Source: Craspedostauros australis (taxonomy: Eukaryota; Bacillariophyta; Bacillariophyceae; Mastogloiales; Achnanthaceae). From it: a stretch of DNA of 64,000 bases. A program made the position numbers and the translations under genes. Under the pieces are notes generated by a model that did no database searches, was not told where the DNA came from, and saw only the letters and a program-made list of their open reading frames with translations. Location of the stretch: the NCBI GenBank assembly GCA_026770025.1, contig JAMXDE010000024.1, forward strand, positions 744,001 to 808,000, read 5' to 3'. Below, piece after piece: positions 1 to 10,900 of the stretch (its first letter is position 1; the number at the start of each line of letters is the position of its first letter).

Positions 1-782
1 CAGGGAGACCCGCGAAGCGCACCTGAATACCACAGGCACACCAAGGGCGAGAACCCCGCTGGGATTGATGACCCGGGAAAGGACAATCCCATGGACACCA
101 TGGACCGACACCCTGTGGAAGCTATGACCGAGTACAGCCACCAAGGGTTCCCGTTCCAAGCTAAATGGAAGTCCATCGATCTTCACAAGATCCGACCGTA
201 CCTCGGGTACCTACCCACGCACGTGATCAAGCAGACCCTCGCCAGAACCACACAACTCATGCGGGCAGTGATCACCTACCCTATGCGAAGGCACAAGAAG
301 TCCAGATTCGAATGGATGCGACGACAACGAATCCGGGAGATCGTGGCAACGGACACCATATTCTCCAACGTCAAGTCTTTTGGGGACGGATACTCCATGG
401 CGCAAATCTTCTACGGAACATCCTCCCACATGATCAACGCATACGGCCTGAAGAAGAAAGAAGGGGTTTTCGTCGCCTTCCAGGATTTCATCAGGACAGA
501 AGGGGCACCATGGGCCTTCCACAGCGACAACGCAAAGGAGCAGACCGGAGAGAAGGTCCTCAAGCTTCTTAGGGACCTCCACATCAAATCAAGGCTGACA
601 GAACCGCATAACCAACAACAGAACCCGGCCGAGCACAACGCCATCTTGTACATGAAGCGATGTGTCACGACACTCATTGACCGGACAGGGGCACCACCAA
701 AAGCATGGTTCCACGCTTTTCGATACATGTGCTACGTGCACAACCACACATCAGACCCGTCCCTACGATACGCGATCCCATA
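1..782 (+). mobile_element. Outer Ty1/copia element, left part (integrase region), cut by window start
   Basis: This is the left, in-window part of a Ty1/copia-type LTR retrotransposon that begins before base 1. The + strand encodes a stretch of retroviral-type integrase core: first Asp in VATDTIFSN, second Asp in FHSDNAKEQ, and a Glu in QQQNPAEHN, the usual D-D-E layout. It stops at 782 because a second copia element inserted here. The last five bases, CCATA (778-782), recur at 7959-7963 on the far side of the insert as the target duplication. The outer element continues from 7959. It is a fossil in the sense that its pol is split by the nested insertion. Confidence 0.9.
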
Positions 783-1405
783 TATTAGCGCACGCTAAAT
801 CTCTAACAATAGCGACACCCGTCGACCAATCAGAAATCTTCACTTTTCTTACCTTTTCCGTTCCGAACGGAAATTTTGGTCGAAAATCCGTTGTGTCAGA
901 TTTGTGTCGCATTTCGCGTCGCAAGAATCGTTTTCCCTCAATCACAGATCCAAAAATGTCGTGGAAATTGATTTCTTGCCAAGATGAGCCAATCTGCCCA
1001 ATCAGGACAGACTTGGATCTTGGGTGTGACACGTGCGAATCTTGCCCTGACCTTCTCAAGTGAATACGATCAATCGTGTGATCGTACTACTAGCAACATC
1101 GTGAGAAGACGTAATTCACAACACGGGCTATCGCGGTGTTTTGTTCATTGACTTTTGCACCTCATCTTCACGCAGTAACACGCACATTTGCCGTGTTGTC
1201 TCCGTGTTAATTTCACTTGCAATTTGCATGAGACCTGTCATGTCTCTCTCATGCTCACAGTTCTCAAGAATCCATCTTGTGAGCTCGCCCGCATTCATAC
1301 TACCATACGAATAATACTCAATAACAAACACTCATCCTCACCCCAACAACGATCTGATCACTCTACGTTTCGGTGCGGAATCCCATCCTTGATTTCGTTC
1401 TAACA
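783..1405 (+). repeat. 5' LTR of the inner copia element (623 bp)
   Basis: Begins TATTAG and ends CTAACA, so the ends are near-inverted (TA...CA instead of the canonical TG...CA). It matches 7336-7958 along its whole length and is preceded directly by the target duplication CCATA. Confidence 0.95.
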
Positions 1406-1725
1406 GATTAACAGTCGCAAGCTTTCACCTACTGAATTGATTGCGTGACAATCCATCCATCCTTCATCCCTCGTCCATCCACGAGCGATCCCTTCACCTT
1501 CCATCACGTGACGACGTGATTTCGGCTTCCCTTCGGCTTTCTCGCATTCGCAGAACGCCCTCCTTTCGGTTCCCCTGCTGAGTTCGGGCCTTCCCACTCA
1601 GCCATCCAAGACTTCCTGCAGCACCCTCCCGCACCAGAAGACGATTCAGTCAGTGCACTTCAGCCTCAGCTATCCTTCAGCCTCCAGCATCCTCATCCAC
1701 TTGCTCCATCCATCCATCGCCAATC

Positions 1726-4700
1726 ATGTCGACTCCTGAGATGGACCTCGCCACCCTGGATCACATCCTCGGTGTCATTGGCATTCCTTTGGACTCCACT
1801 CCTCGCGATATCATCGCCCATGCGGACATTGTCAGCCCTCTTGACCTTGTCTCGCTCACCGAAGATGATCTTCGCAGCTTCCAACTTCGCGATGATACCG
1901 AAGATGGCGAAACCATCGTCGCCGTACTCGGAGTGAACCACATCCGCAAGATCCTCAACCTTGGCAAGTGGTATCTCACCCAAGCCATCCTTGACGACAA
2001 CACCTGGAACGATCTCGATCGTACCTCGTTCATGGCGTTCACAGCTGAGCAGAACAACCCTTCCCTTCCGTCTTCGCACTCGCATTCGACTGCAAGCTCT
2101 CCCATTCCGTCTCCGATGGGCATGGGCCACCACACCACCACTCCAGCATCCGCATTTCGTCCGGTGCCTGAAGAACCTCCGCATGTGAACTTCGCATTCG
2201 ATCCTTCGGCTTCGGTGCCTGATCCTGCCTTCCCGCAACCTCCTGTGACTCCATCCATGGCACCCTCTTCCAACTTCCAAGGTGTCCAAGCCATGGAGCT
2301 TCCAGCTGACTACGTCAAGGAGTTCAGCAAGGCGACCAAGCGAGAGAGTCTGTCGCTCCCAACACTGAAGGACGACAAACACTTCCTCACCTTCATGCGG
2401 ACCTTCGAGACTCTTTCCTTCTCCCATGGACTCAACCACCATCTCGATATGGATTTCATGCCGACACCCAAGGACGAGGCCTTCTTCGCGAGCCAGAATC
2501 GCTACCTCTTCGCCGTGCTCACTGAGCATGTCAAGACTTCCAAGAGTCGGCGCATCATCCGTGCCTACAAGAAGTCTTGCGATGGCCGTGCGGCCTACGC
2601 CGATCTCGTCGATAGCTACACCAGTGGCGTCGTCGGCGAGACTCTGTCCATCAAGTACAGAGATGCCATCGTCGCCTTCCGTCTGGACCAGACTTGGACC
2701 AAGACCCGCGAGCAATTCCTCGATGCTTGGGAAACCAAGCTCGACGACATCGAGGAGCTCGATGATGCATGCGTTGACGAGGCCGTCAAGCAGCAATGGC
2801 TGCGCACCGCCATCGGTCCCGATGTCGACCTGACTCGGGCCTACACCAACGTCAAGTCCAACTCCCGCCAACGTCACAAGCAATCTCGCGGCTTCATCAA
2901 GGTTGGTGTCTCCTTCGAAGACCTCCTCGAGTTCGTTCGAGATGAGGCACAATCCCTCGACGCCAACCAGCCTCGCACCACATCTCGGCGCAAGGTCAAC
3001 AATGCCAAGACCAGTGGCTCTGCTGGCAAAGGCAATGGCAAGGACTATGCCAAGGACGACCGTCGTTCCATCCCCAATGATGAATGGCGTGAGATGTCCA
3101 AGGACCAACGCAAGGCATTCCTCGAAGCAAAGGGAAAGTGGCGCAAGAACAAGGGCAAGGGCAAGGCTGACTCCCACCGAGCTGCCAACAACGCTGCCAC
3201 ATCTTCGGGCACCACCGACACTCCTTCCGCAACCCCATCCGCTGGTAACACGGACTCTTCCAAGGCTGGTGACCAGTCCACTGCCATCGATCGCCTTCTC
3301 GCTCAGACCAAGTCCACCTCTTCGTCTGACGATACTCCTCAACTGGTCTACAAGGGCCAGACCTGGCGCCTTGCCAACTCCACGGTGGTCCGGTACAGCT
3401 TCAACAAGCTTGTCAAGGACCACTCTGGCTCTCTCGTCGACAGCGGTGCCAATGGTGGCCTGGCCGGCGATGACGTCCTCGTTCTCTGCAAGACAGGACA
3501 CACCGCTGACGTCAGTGGCATTGGTGACTCTGCCATCGCCAACCTCGACATCGGTACGGTTGCTGGTCTCATCCAGACCACCGAAGGGCCCATCATTGGT
3601 AAATTCCACCAATATGCGCTCTACGGAAAGGGCAAGACCATCCATTCATCCAACCAGCTTGGTGCCTTCGGAATGGATGTCAACGAACGCCCACGGAATC
3701 TCCCTGGAGGTCGCCAGACCATCATCACACCAGGAGGCCACATCATCCCACTGGCTGTCCGACAGGGCCTGTCCTACATGGACATGGCCAAGCCTACCCG
3801 CTCCGAACTCGACAAGTATCCACATGTCGACTTCACCGCGGACGACGAATGGGACCCTTCTTCCCTCGACCAGGAGATGAACCTCGACGACGTCGACGAT
3901 GATGACGCCGCAGCACTCCAGCGCCGCGAGAACAACTCTACCGTTCTCACGGCCTACACTGGTGCTCGCCAAGCCGACATCGCTGACAACCCGGGCAGCA
4001 TCATTGCCACTCGCAAGCCTGCCGACTACGAGGCTCTCCGACCCCACTTCGGCTGGATACCAGCTCGTCGCGTTCGCGACACTCTTCGGTGCACCTCCCA
4101 GTGGTACCGTACCGCTGAGCGCTTCTCCATGCGCAAGCATTTCAAGTCTCGGTTCCCAGCGGCCAACGTCGACCGTCTCCATGAGACGGTTGCGATGGAT
4201 ACGCTCTTCTCCGATACCCCTGCTCACGACGACGGGGTTCCCGGCCATGGCGGATGCACCATGCTTCAGGTGTATGTCGCCCTCGACTCTCGCTTCACGG
4301 CCGGCTTTCCCATGCCATCCGAGAGCCGCATCTCCGACACTCTCCGTGACTTCATCCGACGCCACGGGGCTCCTGACCTACTGATGTCCGACAACGCCAA
4401 GGCGCAGATCGGTAACAAGGTTATGGAGATCCTCCGGCAGTATCACATCCGTGATCACCAGAGTGAGCCGGAACATCAACACCAGAACGGCGCGGAACGC
4501 CGGATCCAGGATATCAAACGCACAACCAACGGTGTGATGGATCGCACGGGTACTCCCGACCGCTTCTGGCTGATCTGCACGCTCTATGTGGTTGATCTCT
4601 TCAACCATATCGCGCAGGTCACCGCTGGCTCCATCACCCCCCTTCAAGCCGCCTTCGGACAGCGACCGGACATCTCCAAGTTCCTGTCCTACCGATGGTG

Positions 4701-7311
4701 GCAGCCTGTCTACTACCGGGTTGACAGCCCCACCTTCCCCAGCCAGTCCAAGGAGCGCAGTGGACGCTGGGCCGGTCCCTGCCTTCACAAAGGCGATGAT
4801 CTTACCTTCTGGGTCCTCGACGACGAGACCCAACGACTTCTTCCTCGGTCTGCCATCCGACCTGCCGACGACTCTGCCACCCGCAATCTTCGTGCGGACT
4901 TCCCCTTCCCCATTGTTGGGGAGGACGATGGCTCTGATGCCATGAATGTGGCGAATGGGGAGCCAGACGACGACATCTCCGTCCCTCCTGACTCCGACCC
5001 CATCGTACACTCCCTCGCCGATTCCATCCTGGCTGACCGCCGCGGCACAGACCCTGAAACAGTGGGGAATGCCAAGGTCCACATCCCGAAGTTCTCTCCT
5101 GAGGATCTCGTTGGGATGACCTTCATCCACGAGAAGGATGGCCAGCAAGTCAAAGCGGAGGTGGTGCAAAAGGTCAATGACCTTGACGCAGCCAACCACC
5201 AACGCATCAAGATGCTACTCGCACTGGCTGATGGGGAGACGCATGACCTCATCTCCTACGTTGAGCTCGCCGACATCATCGAACGGCAACAGGAGCACAA
5301 CGACGACCCCGACGCCAAGTGGGAGTTCGACTCTATCATCGGACACGAGGGTCCTCTCTCATCTTCCTCTCCCTCCTACAAGGGATCCAGCTTCAACGTC
5401 ATCGTGAAATGGGGAGACGGCTCCACCTCCACCGAACCACTCTCCATCATGATTCAGGATGATCCTGTCTCTTGCGCTGCCTACGGCCGCCGCCACGAGC
5501 TGCTCGACGAGCCTGGCTGGAAGCGCCTCAAGCGTCTCGCCATCCGCACCAATCGTCTCGAGCGCCAGGTCAACAAATCGAAGACCTTCAACCACGCTCC
5601 TACCTTCCAGTTCGGTGTCCAAGTCCCTCGCAACCACAAGGAAGCGATGCGACTCGACGACAAGAACGGCAACTCCCTTTGGGCCGACGCCGAGAAGAAG
5701 GAGATGGACCAACTCTTCGGGTACCACACCTTCAAGTCTCTCGGCAAAGGCGCCCCTGTCCCTTCCGGCTTCCAGAAGATCCGCCTCCAATGGGTCTATG
5801 CTGTGAAGCATGACCTCCGTCACAAGGCGCGCTGCGTCGCTGGTGGTCACCTCACCGACCCCTGCAAGGATGCGTCCTATGCAGGTGTGGTCAGTCTTCG
5901 CTCTCTCCGCCTCTCCCTCCTCGCCGGCGAACTCAACGGCATTCCAACATGGGTTGGAGACATCGGCAATGCGTATCTTGAGGCCTTCACTCAAGAACGC
6001 ATCTGCTTCATCGCTGGCGACGAATTCGGTGACTTCGCTGGTCATACCATGCAGATAGTCAAGGCACTCTACGGCCTGCGCACATCGGGCGCCCGATTCC
6101 ATGAGGCTCTCGCCGACACCCTTCGCGACATGGGTTTCCTCCAATGCCGCTCCGATCCCGACGTCTGGATGCGTGACGCCAACTCCCATTGGGAGTACGT
6201 CTGCGTCTACGTCGATGACCTCACCGCGACGATGGCCGACCCCAAGGCTTTCTTCGACATCCTCTCTTCGAAGTACGGGTACCAGCTCAAGGGAGTTGGT
6301 CCTATCAAGTACCATCTCGGTGCTGACTTCGGCCGTGATCCCGACGGCACTCTCAAGCTCTCCCCGCAATCCTACATCAAGCGGATGATGGAGAACTACG
6401 AACGCATGTTCGGCGAGCTTCCCCGCAAGATCAGCTGCCCTCTCGACAAGGCCGACAGTCCGGAGCTCGACACCTCTTCCGAACTCAGCGAAACCGACAA
6501 ACGCAAGTTCATGTCGCTCATCGGTGCACTCCAGTGGTGTATCTCCCTCGGACGGTTTGACATCTCTGTCGCCGTCATGACGCTGGCACGCTTCCGCTCA
6601 GCTCCTCGCCAAGGTCATCTGGATCGCGCAAAGCGCATCTACGGATATCTTCGCAAGCATCCTGATGCTGCCATCCGCTTCCGCACCTGCGTCCCCCGCT
6701 TCGATCTTCACTACGAGGTTCCCAACCATGACTGGATCTACTCTGTCTACGGGAAGACCTCTGAGGAGATTCCGGACGATATCCCCGAGCCGAAAGGCAA
6801 ACCTGTCCGAACCACCACGTTCGTCGACGCCAACCTTCTCCACTGCCAAGTCACTGGCAGATCCGCTACCGGTGCTCTCCATCTGGTCAACCAGACACCC
6901 ATCGAATGGTTCTCCAAGCGTCAAGGCACGGTTGAGACCGCCACCTACGGGTCCGAGTTCGTCGCTGCCCGTCAAGCTACGGAGCAGATCATCTCCCTCC
7001 GTCTTGCCCTTCGTGAAATGGGCATTCCGATCGACGGCCCCAGCTGGATGCTGGGTGACAATCAGTCCGTCATCACCTCCTCCACGGTCCCCAAAAGCAT
7101 GCTCTCCAAGCGCCACAACGCACTGGCCTACCATCGCGTCCGGTCCGCTGTCGCCGCTGGCATCCTCTACTTCATCAAGATCCCCGGCACGCAGAACGTC
7201 GCCGACGTGATGACGAAGTTCCTTCCATGGGCTGTCTTCTGGCCCCTCGTGAAGCCCATCCTCTTCTGGAAAGGACACACCGAGTCCTCTTCCCCGACCT
7301 ACAAGACCTGA
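1726..7311 (+). CDS. Copia gag-pol polyprotein of the inner element
   Basis: A single 1861-residue frame in the order gag, protease, integrase, reverse transcriptase, RNase H. Gag occupies roughly residues 1-520 and ends in a Lys/Gly-rich basic stretch. The aspartic protease shows LVDSGANGG near residue 570. The integrase core follows, with Asp in AMDTLFSD, Asp in LMSDNAKAQ and Glu in QNGAERRIQ. The reverse transcriptase has the copia hallmark YVDD near residue 1496, and RNase H begins near TFVDANLL and ends around residue 1840. The polyprotein would make virus-like particles and copy the element RNA into DNA for re-insertion. Codon use is Cys-poor and C-rich at third positions. It lies between two matching LTRs and looks whole; whether it is active cannot be told from sequence. 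Confidence 0.93.
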   Translation: MSTPEMDLATLDHILGVIGIPLDSTPRDIIAHADIVSPLDLVSLTEDDLRSFQLRDDTEDGETIVAVLGVNHIRKILNLGKWYLTQAILDDNTWNDLDRTSFMAFTAEQNNPSLPSSHSHSTASSPIPSPMGMGHHTTTPASAFRPVPEEPPHVNFAFDPSASVPDPAFPQPPVTPSMAPSSNFQGVQAMELPADYVKEFSKATKRESLSLPTLKDDKHFLTFMRTFETLSFSHGLNHHLDMDFMPTPKDEAFFASQNRYLFAVLTEHVKTSKSRRIIRAYKKSCDGRAAYADLVDSYTSGVVGETLSIKYRDAIVAFRLDQTWTKTREQFLDAWETKLDDIEELDDACVDEAVKQQWLRTAIGPDVDLTRAYTNVKSNSRQRHKQSRGFIKVGVSFEDLLEFVRDEAQSLDANQPRTTSRRKVNNAKTSGSAGKGNGKDYAKDDRRSIPNDEWREMSKDQRKAFLEAKGKWRKNKGKGKADSHRAANNAATSSGTTDTPSATPSAGNTDSSKAGDQSTAIDRLLAQTKSTSSSDDTPQLVYKGQTWRLANSTVVRYSFNKLVKDHSGSLVDSGANGGLAGDDVLVLCKTGHTADVSGIGDSAIANLDIGTVAGLIQTTEGPIIGKFHQYALYGKGKTIHSSNQLGAFGMDVNERPRNLPGGRQTIITPGGHIIPLAVRQGLSYMDMAKPTRSELDKYPHVDFTADDEWDPSSLDQEMNLDDVDDDDAAALQRRENNSTVLTAYTGARQADIADNPGSIIATRKPADYEALRPHFGWIPARRVRDTLRCTSQWYRTAERFSMRKHFKSRFPAANVDRLHETVAMDTLFSDTPAHDDGVPGHGGCTMLQVYVALDSRFTAGFPMPSESRISDTLRDFIRRHGAPDLLMSDNAKAQIGNKVMEILRQYHIRDHQSEPEHQHQNGAERRIQDIKRTTNGVMDRTGTPDRFWLICTLYVVDLFNHIAQVTAGSITPLQAAFGQRPDISKFLSYRWWQPVYYRVDSPTFPSQSKERSGRWAGPCLHKGDDLTFWVLDDETQRLLPRSAIRPADDSATRNLRADFPFPIVGEDDGSDAMNVANGEPDDDISVPPDSDPIVHSLADSILADRRGTDPETVGNAKVHIPKFSPEDLVGMTFIHEKDGQQVKAEVVQKVNDLDAANHQRIKMLLALADGETHDLISYVELADIIERQQEHNDDPDAKWEFDSIIGHEGPLSSSSPSYKGSSFNVIVKWGDGSTSTEPLSIMIQDDPVSCAAYGRRHELLDEPGWKRLKRLAIRTNRLERQVNKSKTFNHAPTFQFGVQVPRNHKEAMRLDDKNGNSLWADAEKKEMDQLFGYHTFKSLGKGAPVPSGFQKIRLQWVYAVKHDLRHKARCVAGGHLTDPCKDASYAGVVSLRSLRLSLLAGELNGIPTWVGDIGNAYLEAFTQERICFIAGDEFGDFAGHTMQIVKALYGLRTSGARFHEALADTLRDMGFLQCRSDPDVWMRDANSHWEYVCVYVDDLTATMADPKAFFDILSSKYGYQLKGVGPIKYHLGADFGRDPDGTLKLSPQSYIKRMMENYERMFGELPRKISCPLDKADSPELDTSSELSETDKRKFMSLIGALQWCISLGRFDISVAVMTLARFRSAPRQGHLDRAKRIYGYLRKHPDAAIRFRTCVPRFDLHYEVPNHDWIYSVYGKTSEEIPDDIPEPKGKPVRTTTFVDANLLHCQVTGRSATGALHLVNQTPIEWFSKRQGTVETATYGSEFVAARQATEQIISLRLALREMGIPIDGPSWMLGDNQSVITSSTVPKSMLSKRHNALAYHRVRSAVAAGILYFIKIPGTQNVADVMTKFLPWAVFWPLVKPILFWKGHTESSSPTYKT

Positions 7312-7335
7312 ATGTCCGGGACACGCTTTGGGGAG

Positions 7336-7958
7336 TATTAGCGCACGCTAAATCTCTAACAATAGCGACACCCGTCGACCAATCAGAAATCTTCACTTTT
7401 CTTACCTTTTCCGTTCCGAACGGAAATTTTGGTCGAAAATCCGTTGTGTCAGATTTGTGTCGCATTTCGCGTCGCAAGAATCGTTTTCCCTCAATCACAG
7501 ATCCAAAAATGTCGTGGAAATTGATTTCTTGCCAAGATGAGCCAATCTGCCCAATCAGGACAGACTTGGATCTTGGGTGTGACACGTGCGAATCTTGCCC
7601 TGACCTTCTCAAGTGAATACGATCAATCGTGTGATCGTACTACTAGCAACATCGTGAGAAGACGTAATTCACAACACGGGCTATCGCGGTGTTTTGTTCA
7701 TTGACTTTTGCACCTCATCTTCACGCAGTAACACGCACATTTGCCGTGTTGTCTCCGTGTTAATTTCACTTGCAATTTGCATGAGACCTGTCATGTCTCT
7801 CTCATGCTCACAGTTCTCAAGAATCCATCTTGTGAGCTCGCCCGCATTCATACTACCATACGAATAATACTCAATAACAAACACTCATCCTCACCCCAAC
7901 AACGATCTGATCACTCTACGTTTCGGTGCGGAATCCCATCCTTGATTTCGTTCTAACA
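7336..7958 (+). repeat. 3' LTR of the inner copia element (623 bp)
   Basis: Same length and apparently same sequence as 783-1405. It follows the purine run GGGGAG and is followed directly by the CCATA target duplication at 7959-7963, after which the outer element resumes. Confidence 0.95.
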
Positions 7959-10900
7959 CCATACACCGTACGACACGGAGAAACCGTCGACATCTCTGCG
8001 CTCTTGACCTTCCAATTCTACGAGAAGGTCTTGTACCATGACCCCAACGCTACCTTTCCGCACTCGAAGTAGAAGTCAGGATACTGGCTTGGTGTGGCAG
8101 AATCCCATGGGGATTTCCTCACCTACCACGTGCTGGATGACGAATCTCGACGTGTACTGGTACAAAGCGTGGTCCGCCCCTTCAGGAAGGGTATAAACAA
8201 CAACAGGCGTGTCACCTTCGACCAAGACATGGACCCCGAGACAGATAACCCCAGCACACGGACCCCGCTGGAACTGTCTGGTACCCCACAAGGATGGAAG
8301 ACCAAGATCCCACTGAAAAAAGGGTATGCAGCGGCGGCCAAGACGACGCACCCACGGGCATGGGAGAACAAGACCAACAAACCGACGCGACCCACCGGGA
8401 TCCCCAATTCAGGGGAGGCGCGGAACACAGGACCCGTCACCCGATCCCAAACGCTGACCAAACGGACGGCAAAGACACCCACGACGCGTACCACCAAGAA
8501 GGACAAACCGCGAACGAACCGCGATACGCCAGACAGGGGAGACTCTGACCCAGGGTCTTCGTACCTTCCGTGTTCGTCGGGACCACCATCATACCAACGC
8601 ATGGATGACGGCCCCGAAGAAAGGGGAGGGAATAAGAGGACCAAGCAAAACAAACGATCTGTTTTGTCAACAGGTACCAGGAAAGGGATCCCATGGAAGA
8701 ACATCGTCCATGGAACGATCAGATCCATAATCCAGACCATCGCAGCAGACCCAGTCACGACAGGCGTGAACACCGCGCCACCGCAAAGGGTACCCACCCT
8801 AACAAACCATCCAGGGAACCCGAGGCAGAACCCACCAGGGTGCAACACGAACCTCCCATGGGACACGACATCCATCTCTTTTGCCTGCAACCTCACAGCA
8901 ACAGAAGTCAACCAACTCGCACACCTGGCCCAATGTGACCAGTACACCGAAAGAGACAACTTCATCCTCGATGGAAGGAACCTCAACTGGAAGGCAAAGA
9001 GAATCACTCGTCACCACCACGAGACACGAGAGGACGGAACCACCGAAGCAATCCTAGAGATCCTATGGATGAACGGAATGCGATCATGGTGCAGGATGGG
9101 AGACCTAAGGGCCCAACAGCCGGACATCATCATCGAATACACCGAGCAGAACCGCCTACAGGACCAGAAAGGGTTCGAATGGGTGGAACTCCACAGAGCA
9201 AGGAACCAGCACATGCGAACAATGCTAGCCACCAAACTGGCAAACCACCGCCCAGGAAACAAGTACAAGTTCGGCACCCTGGTACCCAATAGCCTGAAAC
9301 ACGCCATGGCTATCGACAGGCTCAACGGAAACGGACTCTGGAGCGAAGCTATCAACAAGGAACTGGACCAGATCAAACGGTTGGGGACTTTCAGACAACC
9401 AAGACCGAACGAAGCACTCGATGGGTACACCAAGATCCCATACCACATCGTCTACGACGTGAAGTTTGACCTACGTCGAAAGGCAAGATTGGTGGCAAAC
9501 GGGAACAAGACATCCCCACCAACCGAAGACGTATACTCAGGGGTGGTAGCATCAGACACCATCCGAATCGCCTTCGCCATCGCAGCAGCCAACAGACTGA
9601 GAGCATATGCCGGCGACGTAGGGAACGCGTTCCTATACGCCGACACCCTCGAGAAATGCTACATCCGAGCAGGCCCTGAATTTGGTAACCTTGAAGGCAA
9701 ACCCCTCATCATCCAAAAGGGACTCTACGGCCTGAGGACATCCAGTGCGAGGTTTCACGAACACTTCGCGGACACCCTCCGAACCATGGGATTCCTACCC
9801 TCCAAGGCCGACAATGACATCTACACCCGAGAAGCCGACGACCACTACGAGATGATCACTACATACGTGGATGACGTACTGGTCTTCAGTAAGGACCCCA
9901 TCCCCATCATCGACGACCTCAAGAAACGGTACACCATGAAACAATGCGGTGACCCAGAGTACTACCTTGGCGGGAACATCGTCGACCTTCCCAAGAACTG
10001 GAAGGACAGGGGAGTCAACATCGGACTCTCAGCCCAGACGTATATCGGAAATGTCATCAAACGAGTGGAGCAACTAGTAGGGAAGACAATCCCGAAGGCA
10101 TCCACCCCCATGGTAGAGGCCTGCCACCCAGAAAGCGACACCTCGGACCTCACAAGCGCTGAAGACGCCAGGACCTACCGATCGATACTGGGTTGCCTCA
10201 ATTGGGTCGTGACCCTCGGGAGGCTGGACATCCAATACGCCACGACGACGATGGCACGGTTTGCCATGGCACCAAAGGAAGGACACCTTTTGACCATCCA
10301 ACGTATCATTGGATACCTCAAGGGTCGAGAAAGGGGAGCCATCCTCTGCGACCCCAACCCAGTGGACCACACGAACATCGACACCACCCTCTCAAGCCAT
10401 TGGAGAGAATTCTACCCTACCGCATCAGAGGTCACCCCCGTATCAGTACCAACACCAAAAGGGAAACCGGTCCAAATCACGTGTTACGTGGACGCCGACC
10501 ATGGCCATGACCAGGTCACACGGAAATCAATGACGGGCGTAGTTCTACTGATCAACAACACCATCGTCAAAACCATCTGCAAGCGACAGAACACAGTGGA
10601 GACATCAACCTACGGATCCGAATTGGTAGCCGCCAGGATAGCTACCGAGGCGGTCACAGGCCTGCGCTACATGCTGAGAGACCTCGGAGTCCCCATCGAC
10701 GGACCCGCAATCATGCTCGGAGACAACAAAGCGGTGGTACTCAATACTACGGTTCCATCCTCAACGCTGAAGAAGAAACACTGCTCATTGGCTTTTCACC
10801 AAATCCGGGAATGCATCGCCGCTGGAATCATCGTGTTCGCCCGCATTGCGTCAGTTGACAACATCGCCGACATACTCACCAAGCCCCTTTCCAAAACACC

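Larger units (their letters stand above)
783..7958 (+). mobile_element. Inner Ty1/copia LTR retrotransposon, nested, looks whole
   Basis: A complete-looking copia element: 5' LTR 783-1405, leader 1406-1725, one long gag-pol frame 1726-7311, a purine run GGGGAG at 7330-7335 that fits a polypurine tract, and 3' LTR 7336-7958. It is flanked by a perfect 5-bp duplication CCATA at 778-782 and 7959-7963. I see no difference between the two 623-bp LTRs by eye, so the insertion should be very recent. The leader between LTR and gag shows no other gene, and I could not assign a primer-binding site with confidence. Domain order (integrase before reverse transcriptase) places it in Copia, resembling the diatom CoDi lineages. 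Confidence 0.95.

Noticed and set aside
1693-3645. Long open frame of 650 codons on the minus strand over the inner copia gag
   Set aside because: Antisense shadow of a C-rich coding frame; no motif, no ATG context, and the + strand carries the recognisable protein.
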